64,000 nt of DNA from Lachnospiraceae bacterium (GCA_017626095.1 JAGAJL010000026.1:104752-168751); one strand, 5' to 3'. Shown: positions 47,508-59,374, numbered from the stretch's first letter. Program-made: numbers and translations. Notes: generated from the letters alone by a model not told the origin.

Positions 47508-49301
47508 TTAGCAAATCTCTTTATCCAGCAAATCGACATATTCTTTAAATACGTTCAATGCACTTTCTACCGGTTCGCTGCTTGTCATATCAACGTTACA
47601 AAGTTTCAAAAGAGAAATCGGATCCATACTTCCGCCACCGCTCAAAAACTTTTTATAATCCTCTACAGCCGGCGCTCCCTCTTTTAAAATCCGGTTGCTG
47701 ATTGCAATGGCTGCGGAAAAACCGGTTGCATACTGATACACATAAAATGGGGTATAGAAATGAGGAATTTTTGCCCACTCATAAGCAATCTCCGGATCCG
47801 TAACCATATCCGGCCCAAAATATAATTCATTCAGTTTCTTATAAATATCACACAAATAATCTGCCGTTAGCGTCTGCTTATTTTGCACGGCCTCATGCGC
47901 TTTTAATTCAAACTCTGCAAACATGGTCTGTCGATACAATGTACCTTTAAACTGATCCAGAAAATAGTTGATCAGATACGCCCTCTCATTTTTATCTTCT
48001 GTTTTTTGCAATAAATAATGGATTAACAGTGCTTCATTACAGGTCGAAGCTACCTCTGCAACAAAAATACGGTATCCGGCATACAGATAAGGCTGATTTT
48101 TGTCTGAGTAATGTGAATGCAGGGCATGCCCCATTTCATGTGCGAGGGTAAAGACATGATTTAAGGTTCCCTGGTAATTCATCAAGACATACGGATGTGT
48201 TCCATATGCACCCCAGGAATAGGCACCGGTGCGCTTTCCCGTATTTTCATAGACATCAATCCAACGGTTGTCAAATCCCTCCTGCAATAAACCAAGATAT
48301 TCTTCCCCTAACGGTGCAAGGCCTTCTAACACCATTTGCTTTGCTTCTTCAAAAGAATAGGTTTTATCCACGTCTTTTACCATCGGTACATAAACATCGT
48401 ACATATGCAGTTCTTCTACGTCCAGTACCTTTTTCCGTAAAGACACATAGTCATACATCGGCTGTAAGTTCGCATGTACCGCCTCAATTAACTTATGATA
48501 AACACTTACCGGCACCTGTGTATCATCCAAAGAAGCGGCCAATGCACTTTCATAACCTCTCTGCTTTGCAAAAAAGGCACATCCTCTGACCTTATTATCA
48601 TACATGGCCGCAATGGTATTGATATGCTGTTTATAAGTCTTATACATGGAAAGAAATGCAGCTTTTCTCAAATCCCGGTTTTGACTTTCCATAAGAGAAA
48701 TATAGTTACCCTGTGTTAATGTTGTTTTTTCTCCAGTTTCTCCTGCAATGTCATCAAAACGGATGTCAGCATTGTTAAACATGGAAAAAATATTTGCGGC
48801 ACCCTTTGCGACTTCGTTAGCTGCCGCTAACATTTCTTCTCCGCGTTCATCCAGTGTATGCTCCTTCTGTCTTTGGATATCTTCTATAAACTTACGATAT
48901 CCTTCCAGACCACTTTCTTTTTGATAATAATCTGCCAGCATATCATCTGACAGTTCCAATATCTGGGGTGTCAGAAAAGAAGCTGCCTGTGACATAGCAT
49001 TCATCTTTATTTCTGCCGCGCCAGCCATAGCCTGATAGGACGCATCCGCTGTATCCTGATGATAGGTCATATTAGCATATACATAATATTTTTCAAGTAT
49101 CAGATTCGCTTTTTCATATAACGAAAGACAGGCGAATAAGACATCTGCTCCATTCTTCAAAGTTTTGTTATACTGTTTAAGTTCTTCCATCAGTTCATCA
49201 ATCTTTGTTCCGCCATTTTCCCATTCTGCTTTACTTTCATATAAATCTTCCAGTTTCCAGGTATTTTCTATCTTTTGTTCGCATCGTTTTAATACAGCCA
49301 T
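47508..49301 (-). CDS. pepF: Oligoendopeptidase F (M3 family)
   Basis: The 597-aa zinc metallopeptidase has the M3 motif LAHEMGHALHSHYS with the HExxH zinc site, SWGAYGTHPYVLMNYQG before it and YATGFSAAIAISNRILKEG near the C-terminus. It degrades short peptides in the cytoplasm. The ATG at 49299-49301 has AAAGGAG eight bases upstream. It begins 19 bases after the ribosomal GTPase gene stop, so they may share a transcript. Confidence 0.94.
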   Translation of the reverse strand: MAVLKRCEQKIENTWKLEDLYESKAEWENGGTKIDELMEELKQYNKTLKNGADVLFACLSLYEKANLILEKYYVYANMTYHQDTADASYQAMAGAAEIKMNAMSQAASFLTPQILELSDDMLADYYQKESGLEGYRKFIEDIQRQKEHTLDERGEEMLAAANEVAKGAANIFSMFNNADIRFDDIAGETGEKTTLTQGNYISLMESQNRDLRKAAFLSMYKTYKQHINTIAAMYDNKVRGCAFFAKQRGYESALAASLDDTQVPVSVYHKLIEAVHANLQPMYDYVSLRKKVLDVEELHMYDVYVPMVKDVDKTYSFEEAKQMVLEGLAPLGEEYLGLLQEGFDNRWIDVYENTGKRTGAYSWGAYGTHPYVLMNYQGTLNHVFTLAHEMGHALHSHYSDKNQPYLYAGYRIFVAEVASTCNEALLIHYLLQKTEDKNERAYLINYFLDQFKGTLYRQTMFAEFELKAHEAVQNKQTLTADYLCDIYKKLNELYFGPDMVTDPEIAYEWAKIPHFYTPFYVYQYATGFSAAIAISNRILKEGAPAVEDYKKFLSGGGSMDPISLLKLCNVDMTSSEPVESALNVFKEYVDLLDKEIC

Positions 49302-49320
49302 AATTCCGCTCCTTTTCTCA

Positions 49321-52005
49321 TTATTCTTCAATAATACTTCTCACTTTTTCTTTTACATCCGCCACTTCAAGTTCAAATTCCCTTGCAGAAACGCGCATGG
49401 CGCCATGTCCTAATATGATCATCTGCTCTAATCCATCAGAGGTTGCAACTCGCACCCGGTGCTCCTGCCCAATTTGTTTGGTAACCTTTTCGATATACAT
49501 ATCTGCCGTTTCAGCCTCTTTTGTATATATCACATCAATATTGTGATATTTTGTTACCACCCCCGGATTTCCTTTTACCTTATACGCATCAAATACCAAA
49601 ATCAGTCGGCATTTTGTAAATCCCTGATAATCACATAGAATATCCATCAATCTGCCTCTGGCCGCATCCAAGTTATCCTTTGCTAACTCTTTTAATTCAC
49701 CCCATGCAAAAATAATGTTATATCCGTCTACAAGCAGATAGTTTTCTACCGCTTTCTGTGTTTTCTTTTTATATTTCTTCTGAAATACTTCACCGCTTAC
49801 ATTTTTTCCGTCCGAAATGTATCTAGTATTACCATTCCCATATTCGCGCCTTTTTATCGGTCCGAACTCCCGTAGCATGATTTCTTCCAGTTCTTTGCCA
49901 AAGCCTTCTGAAGCTGCTTTTTCCCTACGCCTTTTATCTGCATCTGCTTTTCTTAGCAGGCGCTCTTCTTCCGTTTCAAAATGCGTATCATTTTGCAAAG
50001 CTTTGCTTTGTACATGCATGTAATCCCGGACCTGATCCCATGGAATATAGGTTCCGGCACCATGCTCACAAAAAACGGAACCGGTCGGATTGAAGTGATC
50101 TTTTTCACTGTCATATCCTCTTTTTGCAATTACTTCCTCGGCATTATGACAAGGACCATAACCTCCATTTGAAAGCTTTAACTGCCCGCGGCCTTTGGTA
50201 TATGCATGCACCTCACTCATATAATCAAGTGCGGTCGAAACCGGCACCATACCTTTTAGCAATGTCATACCATCTGATAATGTCTCGGGTGGCAGAAATG
50301 TTCCGCTCATCAATTGCATATCATTCATGGTACGCCCAATCTGTTCATTTGGCACCGTCAGTTCAAACGCATAATAAGGTTCCAACAGAATGCATTCCCC
50401 ACTCTTTAATCCTTGACGCACCGCACGATATGTCGCCTGTCTGAAATCACCGCCCTCGGTATGTTTGATATGTGCTTTTCCGGCAACCAGAGTGATTCGC
50501 ATGTCCGTAATGGCAGTGCCGGTCAACACACCACGATGTTCCCGTTCTGCCAGATGTGTCAATACCAGTCTCTGCCAGTTTAAGTCCAGTTCATCTTCGC
50601 TAACCTCTGTATCAAATACCAGTCCGCTCCCCTGTGGCAACGGCTCCAACAATAAATGTACTTCGGCATAATGCCGCAAAGGCTCAAAATGTCCGACACC
50701 TTCTACGGGTGCAACAATGGTTTCTTTATATACAATGCTTCCGGTTCCAAAGGTCACATCCACATCAAAACGCTCTTTCATCAGGGACTGTAATACCTCT
50801 AACTGAACCTTTCCCATAATCTGAATGTGGATTTCCTGATGTTCTTCATTCCACAAAACATGAAGCATCGGATCTTCTTCCTCAAGCTCTTTGACTTTCT
50901 TTAAAAGCACAAGCGAATCCATCCCTTGGGGCGGAAGCATTCGATAAGTCATAACCGGACTAAGAACCCCTTCTTTTGTCTGTGCTTCTATCCCGATTCC
51001 CTCACCCGGATAAGTCTTTAGCGGACCCGTCACGGCACATATCATGCCAGCTTCCACCTTCTTTGCAAGGTCGAACTTTGCACCGGAATATAAACGAATC
51101 TGATCTACTTTTTCATCCCCTAGCATTCCCTTGACTTTTAGTTCGCCTCCGGTAACTTTTAAATAAGTCAAACGGTTTCCCTGATCATCCCTGCCGATTT
51201 TATATACCTTTGCTCCAAATTCTTCCGGATAGGTAAGCTCACAAAACCATTGGTTTAAGCCTTCCATAAAGTCCTTCACACCACTGTTTTTCAGTGAAGA
51301 ACCAAAATATACCGGAAAAAGTTTTCTTTCTGCAATCATACCTCTTATAGTATCTTCGTCTACTTTCGCTGTTTCCAGATACTGCTCCATTGCCTCTTCA
51401 TCATTGGTCGCAATATCTTCCATCACAACATCCGGATTTGAAAAATCCATTATCCGACTATCTAATTTTGTTCTCAACTCAGAAAGAACCGTTTCGATAC
51501 CATCGGATAACTTAGCTGTTTTTGCAGTTTGCATAAACGGATTGTCCTCAGACTTCAACAAATCCGATCCTTCTTCATTTAGCGTCTCCGTCATCCCAGC
51601 ATCATAAAGCAAATCCATTTTATTCACAAACAAAAAAGCAGGTACTTCATACTGCATGAGTAACTTCCACAAAGTCTCTGTATGTGCCTGCACACCGTCT
51701 GTGGCACTGACAACCAAAATAGCATAATCAAGTACTTGCAATGTCCGTTCCGTTTCAGCCGAAAAATCCACATGTCCCGGCGTATCCAAAAGCGTCATAT
51801 CCACATCCAGAAACTGCATTCTGGCAAGCTTTGAAAAAATAGTAATACCGCGTTTTTTCTCCAACTCAAAATGATCCAAAAACGCATCCTGATGGTCCAC
51901 CCGTCCCATCTTTCGTATCATACCGCTATTATATAGTAAAGCTTCCGATAAAGTTGTCTTTCCGGCATCCACATGAGCCAGAATTCCTACGATTGGTTTC
52001 TTCAT
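49321..52005 (-). CDS. TetM-like ribosomal GTPase fused to a YacP/Rae1-type NYN domain
   Basis: The 894-aa protein starts as an EF-G-like translational GTPase of the tetracycline-resistance protection group: G1 AHVDAGKTTLSEAL, RGITIFSK, DTPGHVDFSAETER and NKMD, then domains II-V including HYAEVHLLLEPLPQGSG. After a basic linker the last 140 residues are a PIN/NYN-like domain (YLLVDGYNIIFAWGEL, RLILVFDAYKVKGN, ATSDGLEQMIILGHGA), as in YacP/Rae1, a ribosome-associated mRNA endonuclease. The fusion could couple ribosome binding with mRNA cleavage. True tetracycline protection is not shown. The ATG at 52003-52005 is eight bases after AGGAA. Confidence 0.88.
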   Translation of the reverse strand: MKKPIVGILAHVDAGKTTLSEALLYNSGMIRKMGRVDHQDAFLDHFELEKKRGITIFSKLARMQFLDVDMTLLDTPGHVDFSAETERTLQVLDYAILVVSATDGVQAHTETLWKLLMQYEVPAFLFVNKMDLLYDAGMTETLNEEGSDLLKSEDNPFMQTAKTAKLSDGIETVLSELRTKLDSRIMDFSNPDVVMEDIATNDEEAMEQYLETAKVDEDTIRGMIAERKLFPVYFGSSLKNSGVKDFMEGLNQWFCELTYPEEFGAKVYKIGRDDQGNRLTYLKVTGGELKVKGMLGDEKVDQIRLYSGAKFDLAKKVEAGMICAVTGPLKTYPGEGIGIEAQTKEGVLSPVMTYRMLPPQGMDSLVLLKKVKELEEEDPMLHVLWNEEHQEIHIQIMGKVQLEVLQSLMKERFDVDVTFGTGSIVYKETIVAPVEGVGHFEPLRHYAEVHLLLEPLPQGSGLVFDTEVSEDELDLNWQRLVLTHLAEREHRGVLTGTAITDMRITLVAGKAHIKHTEGGDFRQATYRAVRQGLKSGECILLEPYYAFELTVPNEQIGRTMNDMQLMSGTFLPPETLSDGMTLLKGMVPVSTALDYMSEVHAYTKGRGQLKLSNGGYGPCHNAEEVIAKRGYDSEKDHFNPTGSVFCEHGAGTYIPWDQVRDYMHVQSKALQNDTHFETEEERLLRKADADKRRREKAASEGFGKELEEIMLREFGPIKRREYGNGNTRYISDGKNVSGEVFQKKYKKKTQKAVENYLLVDGYNIIFAWGELKELAKDNLDAARGRLMDILCDYQGFTKCRLILVFDAYKVKGNPGVVTKYHNIDVIYTKEAETADMYIEKVTKQIGQEHRVRVATSDGLEQMIILGHGAMRVSAREFELEVADVKEKVRSIIEE

Positions 52006-52162
52006 TATCATCTTCCTGTTTCTTCTTGATATAGCAATCACTTTATTGCAGTGTTAATATTGATCCTGCAAACAAAAGTAACTTCGAAATAATTCTTTCA
52101 TTTGATATTGTAGCCGAATTTTCATAGCGGTGCAAATAAATCTGTCCGCTTTTCCAGCACCT

Positions 52163-52190
52163 TTTCAAACATTTTTCTATGTGCTATAAT
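52163..52190 (+). promoter_or_regulatory. Probable promoter of the diguanylate cyclase gene
   Basis: TATAAT (52185-52190) is preceded at 16 bp by TTTCAA (52163-52168). The -35 is weak. The -10 lies about 39 bases upstream of the preferred ATG. Confidence 0.5.
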
Positions 52191-52228
52191 GTGGTAAAGT
52201 ATTAAATCGTGTAGAAATGGGGAATACT

Positions 52229-53479
52229 ATGTATCAATGCAGATTGTCAATCAACTTAATCGGCTCACTGGATACGCTAAAGGATGTAATTGCAAAGGCG
52301 GAACCTTTAGACGGTTTTTCACATGAAATTATTTGTTCAGATATGCCGAAAAACTTTGTACTGGCTGTTTCCGATATCATCTTTTTTCACATGAAAGAAG
52401 TTCCTACCACGGAAACTTTCGACCTTTTAAAGCAAATCGCAAAAAAGAATTCAAAAATCATTTTGTGCACCGATCATTCCATAAAAGAGCATATAGTTCA
52501 AACAGATCTATCTTTCATTCACGATATCTGGCTGATCCCTCAGTCCGATACAGAATTATTGTTCCGTTTTCAAAAGCTTCAAAATGAGATAAAAACAGAA
52601 AAAGACTACTGGCTGACCAAAAACTATTTAGATACCACCATTAACAGCGTTCCTCACTTAATCTGGTACAAAAATAAAGTTGGTGCCCACTTAAAGGTAA
52701 ATGAAAGCTTTTGTCAAACAGTCAATAAAACCATGGAACAGATAGAAGGACGCGGTCACTACTATATTTGGGACATCGCACCGGATGAATATGCTAAAGG
52801 TGAATTTATCTGTATGGAATCGGAATTTGAAGTCATGCAGAAACAGGAAACCTGTATCTTTGATGAAACGGTAAAAGTCGGTAATGAATACCGAAAATTT
52901 AAGACCTATAAATCACCGCTCTTTGATATAGATGGAACGGTTATGGGTACGGTTGGTATTGCCAACGATGTTACTCAGGAACTGCGTTACAAAGAAGAAA
53001 TCGCCCAATGTGCCAATACTGATTTCTTAACCGGCTTATACAACAGACGCTATGTCTATCAGTATGTAGATAATCAGCCAGAGCATACTCCCATTACCAT
53101 ATTTTATTTGGATCTGGATAATTTTAAATCCGTCAACGATACCTACGGGCATAAAGAAGGTGATCACGCACTGCTTTTAACCAAAGATATTTTGTATCAG
53201 CATGCAAGCGGTTCTGTCATTGCCCGTATCGGTGGAGATGAATTTCTGATTATTGAAACCGAGGAATATTCTGACGAAGAATTGGAGAAAAAACGCAAGT
53301 GGTTGGAAGAACAAATTACAAAAACCTATCGCGAATTTCCGAATTTCGACAAACTATCTGTCAGCATCGGATGTGCACAGGCACCTAAGGTTACCGGCGT
53401 ATTAGATTCTCTGATTTTGCAGGCAGATGCCATGATGTATCAGGATAAAAAGAGCAAAAAAGCTGGCCAGGATAAATAG
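52229..53479 (+). CDS. Diguanylate cyclase (GGDEF) with receiver-like and PAS domains
   Basis: The 416-aa protein has an N-terminal alpha/beta region with SDIIFFHMKEVP and IILCTDHSIKE, resembling a degenerate receiver domain. A PAS domain follows (SVPHLIWYKNKVGAHLKVNE...GIANDVTQE), then a GGDEF domain with TDFLTGLYNRRYV and ARIGGDEFLII. It should make cyclic di-GMP. No RxxD inhibitory site is seen before GGDEF, so product inhibition may be absent. The ATG at 52229-52231 has GGGGA six bases upstream. It is a lone plus-strand gene. Confidence 0.9.
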   Translation: MYQCRLSINLIGSLDTLKDVIAKAEPLDGFSHEIICSDMPKNFVLAVSDIIFFHMKEVPTTETFDLLKQIAKKNSKIILCTDHSIKEHIVQTDLSFIHDIWLIPQSDTELLFRFQKLQNEIKTEKDYWLTKNYLDTTINSVPHLIWYKNKVGAHLKVNESFCQTVNKTMEQIEGRGHYYIWDIAPDEYAKGEFICMESEFEVMQKQETCIFDETVKVGNEYRKFKTYKSPLFDIDGTVMGTVGIANDVTQELRYKEEIAQCANTDFLTGLYNRRYVYQYVDNQPEHTPITIFYLDLDNFKSVNDTYGHKEGDHALLLTKDILYQHASGSVIARIGGDEFLIIETEEYSDEELEKKRKWLEEQITKTYREFPNFDKLSVSIGCAQAPKVTGVLDSLILQADAMMYQDKKSKKAGQDK

Positions 53480-53505
53480 GAAAATCCATAATACAATAGA
53501 TAACA

Positions 53506-53540
53506 AAAGAGTCGACAGTCACAAAACCGCCGGCTCTTTT
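53506..53540. terminator. Terminator between the diguanylate cyclase gene and glyA, possibly bidirectional
   Basis: AAAAGAGTCG (53506-53515) pairs with CGGCTCTTTT (53531-53540), including G-U pairs. The A- and T-runs allow it to serve both converging genes. Confidence 0.65.
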
Positions 53541-53562
53541 TCATATTATAGCCACTTCATTC

Positions 53563-54807
53563 TTATACATACAAAGGAAATTTTTCACAAAGCTCTGTTA
53601 CGCCCGCACGGATTGCATCTGCACTATTGTCAAAGTCTCTGACTGCCAGTGTAATCCAATCTGCAATCTGTTTCATTTCTGTGGTTCCAAAACCTCTTGA
53701 TGTCACGGCCGGAGTACCAAGCCGAACACCGGATGTCACAAACGGGCTCAACGGTTCATTGGGTACCGTATTTTTATTTGCTGTGATATAGACCTCATCC
53801 AATCTGCGCTGTAGTTCTTTACCGGTAACTTCTGTTCCACGCAGATCAAGAAGCATCAGATGATTGTCTGTTCCACCGGATACGAGATTTAAACCATTGT
53901 CCATAAGTCCATTAGCCAGAGCCTGGGCATTATCAAGAATATTCTGTGCATATACCTTGAATTCCGGTTTCAAAGCCTCGCCAAAGCACACTGCTTTTGA
54001 TGCAATCACATGCATGAGCGGTCCTCCCTGTGTTCCCGGGAATATTGCCTTATTCATCTTCTTTGCCAGTTCTTCATCATTTGTCAGGATAACACCACCT
54101 CTCGGTCCCCGCAATGTCTTATGTGTCGTTGTGGTAACCACATCCGCATAGAGCACCGGATTCTGATGCAGTCCTGCGGCAACAAGTCCTGCAATATGTG
54201 CCATATCAACAAACAGATAGGCCCCCACAGAATGCGCTATTTCTCCAAATTTTTCAAAATCAATAGCTCTCGGATAAGCACTGGCTCCCGCAATAATCAT
54301 TTTAGGCTTTTCTTTTTCTGCCATTTCTTTTACCTGATCGTAATCAATATAGCCTTCATCATCCACACCGTAAGAAATCATATGATACAACAAACCGGAC
54401 TGATTTACCGGTGAACCATGAGTCAAATGTCCACCATTGTCTAAGCTCATTCCCATAACCGTATCGCCCGGTTTACAAAGTGCCTGATAAACCGCCATAT
54501 TTGCCTGTGCACCGGAATGCGGCTGAACATTGGCATATTTTGCGCCAAACAATTTGCATACACGTTCAATTGCGAGGTTTTCAATCTCATCCACGCATTC
54601 ACATCCACCATAATAACGTTTTCCCGGATATCCTTCCGCATATTTATTCGTAAGAACAGAACCCATTGCTGTCATAACTGCTTCACTGACAATGTTCTCT
54701 GAAGCAATCAGTTCGATATTTCTTCTCTGACGTGCCAGTTCCTTTCCAACCATCTCTGCTACCTCTGGATCAAAGCTTCCCACAAAACGAATCATTTCTT
54801 CTGTCAT
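53563..54807 (-). CDS. glyA: Serine hydroxymethyltransferase
   Basis: The 414-aa PLP enzyme interconverts serine and glycine with tetrahydrofolate. Seen are [45 protein letters not shown], and [14 protein letters not shown], which has the PLP lysine. The ATG at 54805-54807 has GGAGG six bases upstream, and an earlier in-frame start is less likely. It lies downstream of folD in the one-carbon set, after a gap of 181 bases without an evident gene. Confidence 0.96.
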   Translation of the reverse strand: MTEEMIRFVGSFDPEVAEMVGKELARQRRNIELIASENIVSEAVMTAMGSVLTNKYAEGYPGKRYYGGCECVDEIENLAIERVCKLFGAKYANVQPHSGAQANMAVYQALCKPGDTVMGMSLDNGGHLTHGSPVNQSGLLYHMISYGVDDEGYIDYDQVKEMAEKEKPKMIIAGASAYPRAIDFEKFGEIAHSVGAYLFVDMAHIAGLVAAGLHQNPVLYADVVTTTTHKTLRGPRGGVILTNDEELAKKMNKAIFPGTQGGPLMHVIASKAVCFGEALKPEFKVYAQNILDNAQALANGLMDNGLNLVSGGTDNHLMLLDLRGTEVTGKELQRRLDEVYITANKNTVPNEPLSPFVTSGVRLGTPAVTSRGFGTTEMKQIADWITLAVRDFDNSADAIRAGVTELCEKFPLYV

Positions 54808-54988
54808 AATTTCCTCCATTCCGAAGTTTTTCACTTCTGTTTCTTATTCTTCTTTTTATAATTCTGTTTAATTATTTTTATCCTTGTAATGTTTGAAGCA
54901 AAAAGTATTTTGTTGTGCTGCTTTCTCTGCATCTTTTTTTTGCCACTTAATTGTCATGACAATTTTGACTTTTGTCACTTCACCGTGA

Positions 54989-55834
54989 CTATATCAACTC
55001 TACCGAACCTACACAGTTATGCATGAGCATTGCAATCGTCATTGGTCCTACTCCACCCGGGACCGGTGTAATGGCACTTGTCTTTTCGGCAACACTCTCA
55101 AAATCAACATCACCGCACAGTTTATTATCTTCATTTCTATGGATGCCCACATCAATGACAACAGCACCCTCTTTGACATAATCTCCGGTAATAAATTTCG
55201 GTTTTCCGATCGCTACAATCAGAATATCTGCTCTCTTTGTTACCTCTTTCAAATCCTTTGTCCGCGAATGGCAAACCGTTACCGTACCATTTTCCCGAAG
55301 CAGTAAAAGTGCCATTGGCTTTCCTACAATATTGCTTCTGCCGATCACCACACATTCCTTTCCGGCAATTTCAATATTACTTCTTTTCAGAAGTTCAATA
55401 ATACCTGCTGGCGTACAGGAAACAAAGCCCGGCTGTCCGATGCATAATGCACCCACACTCTGGGGATGAAAACCGTCTACATCCTTTTTCGGATCAATTG
55501 CCTGTATGACAAGATCCTCATCGATATGCTTTGGTAACGGAAGTTGAACCAGAATGCCATTTACCTTATCATCCGCATTCAGTTTACGAATTAAGGTAAG
55601 CAGCTCCTCATGCGTGGTTTCTTCCGGAAGCTCATAAGATAACGAAGTCATTCCGCAAAACTCACACGCTCTTTTCTTATTTCTTACATATACACTGGAA
55701 GCCGGATCTGCTCCAACCTGAATCACTGCCAGTGTAATCTCAATTCCTTTTTCCTTATACGCTGCCACTTTTTTACGGCATTCCTCTTTGATTTGTTCAG
55801 AAATTGCTTTTCCGTCTATAATCTGATAACTCAT
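54989..55834 (-). CDS. folD: Methylenetetrahydrofolate dehydrogenase/cyclohydrolase
   Basis: The 281-aa bifunctional enzyme has IIDGKAISEQIKEEC, YVRNKKRACEFCGM with the catalytic Lys, GILVQLPLPKHID, VIGRSNIVGKPMALLLL at the NADP site and TPVGGVGPMTIAMLM. It links methylene- and formyl-THF pools. The ATG at 55832-55834 has AAGGAGG eight bases upstream. The start of the longer frame overlaps fhs and is rejected. Confidence 0.96.
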   Translation of the reverse strand: MSYQIIDGKAISEQIKEECRKKVAAYKEKGIEITLAVIQVGADPASSVYVRNKKRACEFCGMTSLSYELPEETTHEELLTLIRKLNADDKVNGILVQLPLPKHIDEDLVIQAIDPKKDVDGFHPQSVGALCIGQPGFVSCTPAGIIELLKRSNIEIAGKECVVIGRSNIVGKPMALLLLRENGTVTVCHSRTKDLKEVTKRADILIVAIGKPKFITGDYVKEGAVVIDVGIHRNEDNKLCGDVDFESVAEKTSAITPVPGGVGPMTIAMLMHNCVGSVELI

Positions 55835-55847
55835 TTCACATGCCTCC

Positions 55848-57518
55848 TTAAAATAATCCTGTAATCGCTCCATCATCACCTACATCAATCTGATAAGCAG
55901 CCGGCTTTTTCGGTAGTCCGGGCATTGTCATAACGGAACCCGTCAGGACTACAACAAAACCCGCTCCGGCAGATACATAAGCTTCTCTTACATGGATGGA
56001 AAAATGTTCCGGTCTGCCAAGTAATGTCTGATCATCAGAAAGAGAATACTGTGTCTTTGCCATACAAATTGGCAGATTGCCAAAACCAAGCTCTTCTAAC
56101 TTTGCAAGTTGTTTGGATGCGGATGCTGCATATTCAACACCATCTGCACCATATATTTCCTTGGCTATCGTTTCAATCTTATCCTTTAACGGAAGTGTCT
56201 CATCATACAACACATGGAAATCGCTCTTTTTTTGTTCCAGTGTATCCAACACTTTTTTAGCCAGTTCAATTCCTCCCTCGCCGCCTTTTTCCCATACTTT
56301 CGATAAGGCAAATGCGCAATCTCTCTCTTCACAGAAGTTCTTTACAAAATCCAGCTCCACTTCTGTATCTGTTACAAAAGCATTCAGGGTAACTACCACC
56401 GGAACTCCGAATTTTTTCAGGTTCTCAATATGCTTTTCCAGGTTAGCAATTCCTTTTTTCAATGCATCCAGATTTTCCATGGTAAGTTCTGTCTTCGGCA
56501 CACCGCCGTTGTATTTCAAAGCTCGGACTGTTGCAACAAGGACAACCGCATCCGGTTTAAGCCCTGCCATCCGGCATTTGATATCAAAAAACTTTTCTGC
56601 ACCAAGGTCTGCACCAAAACCGGCTTCCGTGATACAGTAATCAGCCATTTTTAATGCTGTCTTTGTAGCACGGACAGAATTGCACCCATGTGCAATATTC
56701 GCAAACGGACCGCCATGCACAAGTGCCGGCGTGTGTTCCAGCGTCTGAATCATATTCGGCTTAATCGCATCTTTTAAAAGTGCTGCCATGGCGCCGACTG
56801 CTTGTAACTGCGCTGCCGTAACAGGTTCACCTGCGTAGTTATATGCAGCTACCATTCTTCCAAGGCGCTCCTTCAAATCATTCAAATCGGTTGCCAGACA
56901 TAAAACTGCCATAATTTCAGAAGCCACGGTAATCACAAAATGATCTTCTCTGACGGTTCCGTCTCCTTTTGCACCAAGGCCGACTACAACATTGCGCAGT
57001 ACCCGGTCATTCATATCGATGCAGCGTTTCCATACCACATTTCTTGTGTCAATCCCCAGCTCATTTCCCTGCTGGATATGATTATCAAGTATCGCGGCCA
57101 GCAGATTGTTTGCCGAAGTAATCGCATGAAAATCTCCCGTAAAATGAAGATTCAAATCTTCCATCGGAACAACCTGGGCATAACCGCCTCCTGCGGCTCC
57201 TCCCTTAATACCAAAACATGGTCCGAGCGAGGGCTCTCTTAGTGCAATCACTGCATTTTTTCCTAACTTGGCAAATGCCTCTCCAAGCCCTACCGTTGTA
57301 GTCGTTTTTCCTTCTCCTGCCGGTGTCGGATTGATTGCCGTCACAAGAATCAGTTTTCCATCCGGCTTGTCGTTGAGACTTTCTAAATATTCATCTGACA
57401 ATTTTGCTTTATATTTTCCGTAAAGCTCCAAGTCATCCGGTTTCATGCCACAGCCTGCTGCCACTTCCGTAATCGGCTGCATAACTGCTTCCTGTGCAAT
57501 TTCAATGTCTGTTTTCAT
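55848..57518 (-). CDS. fhs: Formate-tetrahydrofolate ligase
   Basis: The 556-aa enzyme activates formate with ATP to 10-formyl-THF. Seen are [19 protein letters not shown] with the P-loop, [37 protein letters not shown] and the C-terminal [13 protein letters not shown]. It is the first protein gene after the glycine riboswitch and is followed closely by folD and glyA, a one-carbon cluster typical of anaerobes that use formate or glycine. Confidence 0.97.
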   Translation of the reverse strand: MKTDIEIAQEAVMQPITEVAAGCGMKPDDLELYGKYKAKLSDEYLESLNDKPDGKLILVTAINPTPAGEGKTTTTVGLGEAFAKLGKNAVIALREPSLGPCFGIKGGAAGGGYAQVVPMEDLNLHFTGDFHAITSANNLLAAILDNHIQQGNELGIDTRNVVWKRCIDMNDRVLRNVVVGLGAKGDGTVREDHFVITVASEIMAVLCLATDLNDLKERLGRMVAAYNYAGEPVTAAQLQAVGAMAALLKDAIKPNMIQTLEHTPALVHGGPFANIAHGCNSVRATKTALKMADYCITEAGFGADLGAEKFFDIKCRMAGLKPDAVVLVATVRALKYNGGVPKTELTMENLDALKKGIANLEKHIENLKKFGVPVVVTLNAFVTDTEVELDFVKNFCEERDCAFALSKVWEKGGEGGIELAKKVLDTLEQKKSDFHVLYDETLPLKDKIETIAKEIYGADGVEYAASASKQLAKLEELGFGNLPICMAKTQYSLSDDQTLLGRPEHFSIHVREAYVSAGAGFVVVLTGSVMTMPGLPKKPAAYQIDVGDDGAITGLF

Positions 57519-57589
57519 CTTTCTCCTCCTTGAAATTTAGAATTGTTTTCTGCCCTCTGTTTTGATATGCCGCATTTGCTTTATTACCA

Positions 57590-57640
57590 CAAAAAAACAG
57601 AGGTACACACAGATACTTTTGTATCTGTCCATGCCTCTGT
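57590..57640 (-). terminator. Intrinsic terminator of the glycine riboswitch expression platform
   Basis: On the minus strand ACAGAGG and CCTCTGT close a long hairpin with an inner stem AGATAC/GTATCT, followed by seven Ts. The 5' arm overlaps the end of the second aptamer, so ligand binding and termination can be exclusive. Confidence 0.82.
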
Positions 57641-57785
57641 CACTAACCTGAAAGATTCTCCTATAACCGGATTGCTTCTTCGGCGCCTTACGGCTCTCCA
57701 GAGTTCCGTCCAAAACCGGTCCTTTTGCCTGAGAGTTTCTGCATCCCCTTCGGCTCTGTCTCAAAACAGTCTCTCCCGATTTTAT
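57598..57785 (-). ncRNA. Tandem glycine riboswitch upstream of fhs
   Basis: The minus strand reads GGGAGAGAC, GCCGAAGGGG, AACTCTCAGGCAAAAGGAC and CTCTGGAGAG, which is the first glycine aptamer. The second aptamer follows with GCGCCGAAGAAGCAA and ATCTTTCAGG. It ends in a terminator stem before fhs. Glycine binding should control transcription of fhs and probably folD and glyA. Confidence 0.92.
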
Positions 57786-57800
57786 CATACGGAGCTTTTT

Positions 57801-57838
57801 AACAAAGAAAGGACGTTCTGCTATTTGCAAAACGTCCT
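57801..57838 (-). terminator. Terminator of gdhA
   Basis: AGGACGTTTTGC and GCAGAACGTCCT form a 12-bp stem with a five-base loop, followed on the minus strand by TTTCTTTGTT. It lies about 84 bases after the gdhA stop and just before the riboswitch. Confidence 0.82.
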
Positions 57839-57921
57839 CGTTTTTTGATATTATATCGGCAACCAAATCGATTGTCAAATATTTTTTTCAAAAATTCACA
57901 TGTTTTACTGAATTTTACTAC

Positions 57922-59283
<1,362 letters not shown>

Positions 59284-59345
59284 TCATGTCCTCCTTTAGT
59301 TAAAAATATAATATACAGAGCTGGTACGCCTTTGCACCTTTTTTC

Positions 59346-59374
59346 ATTATAATGGAATGCCCCTGTTTAGGCAA
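59346..59374 (-). promoter_or_regulatory. Probable promoter of gdhA
   Basis: On the minus strand TTGCCT (59369-59374), 17 bp and TATAAT (59346-59351) precede gdhA by about 65 bases. Confidence 0.6.

Noticed and set aside
49321-52005. Tetracycline resistance gene
   Set aside because: The fold is TetM-like, but the sequence diverges, carries a nuclease domain and sits in housekeeping context, so resistance should not be claimed.
57537-57878. 113-aa minus-strand open frame
   Set aside because: It coincides with the glycine riboswitch and two terminators, so it is not a gene.
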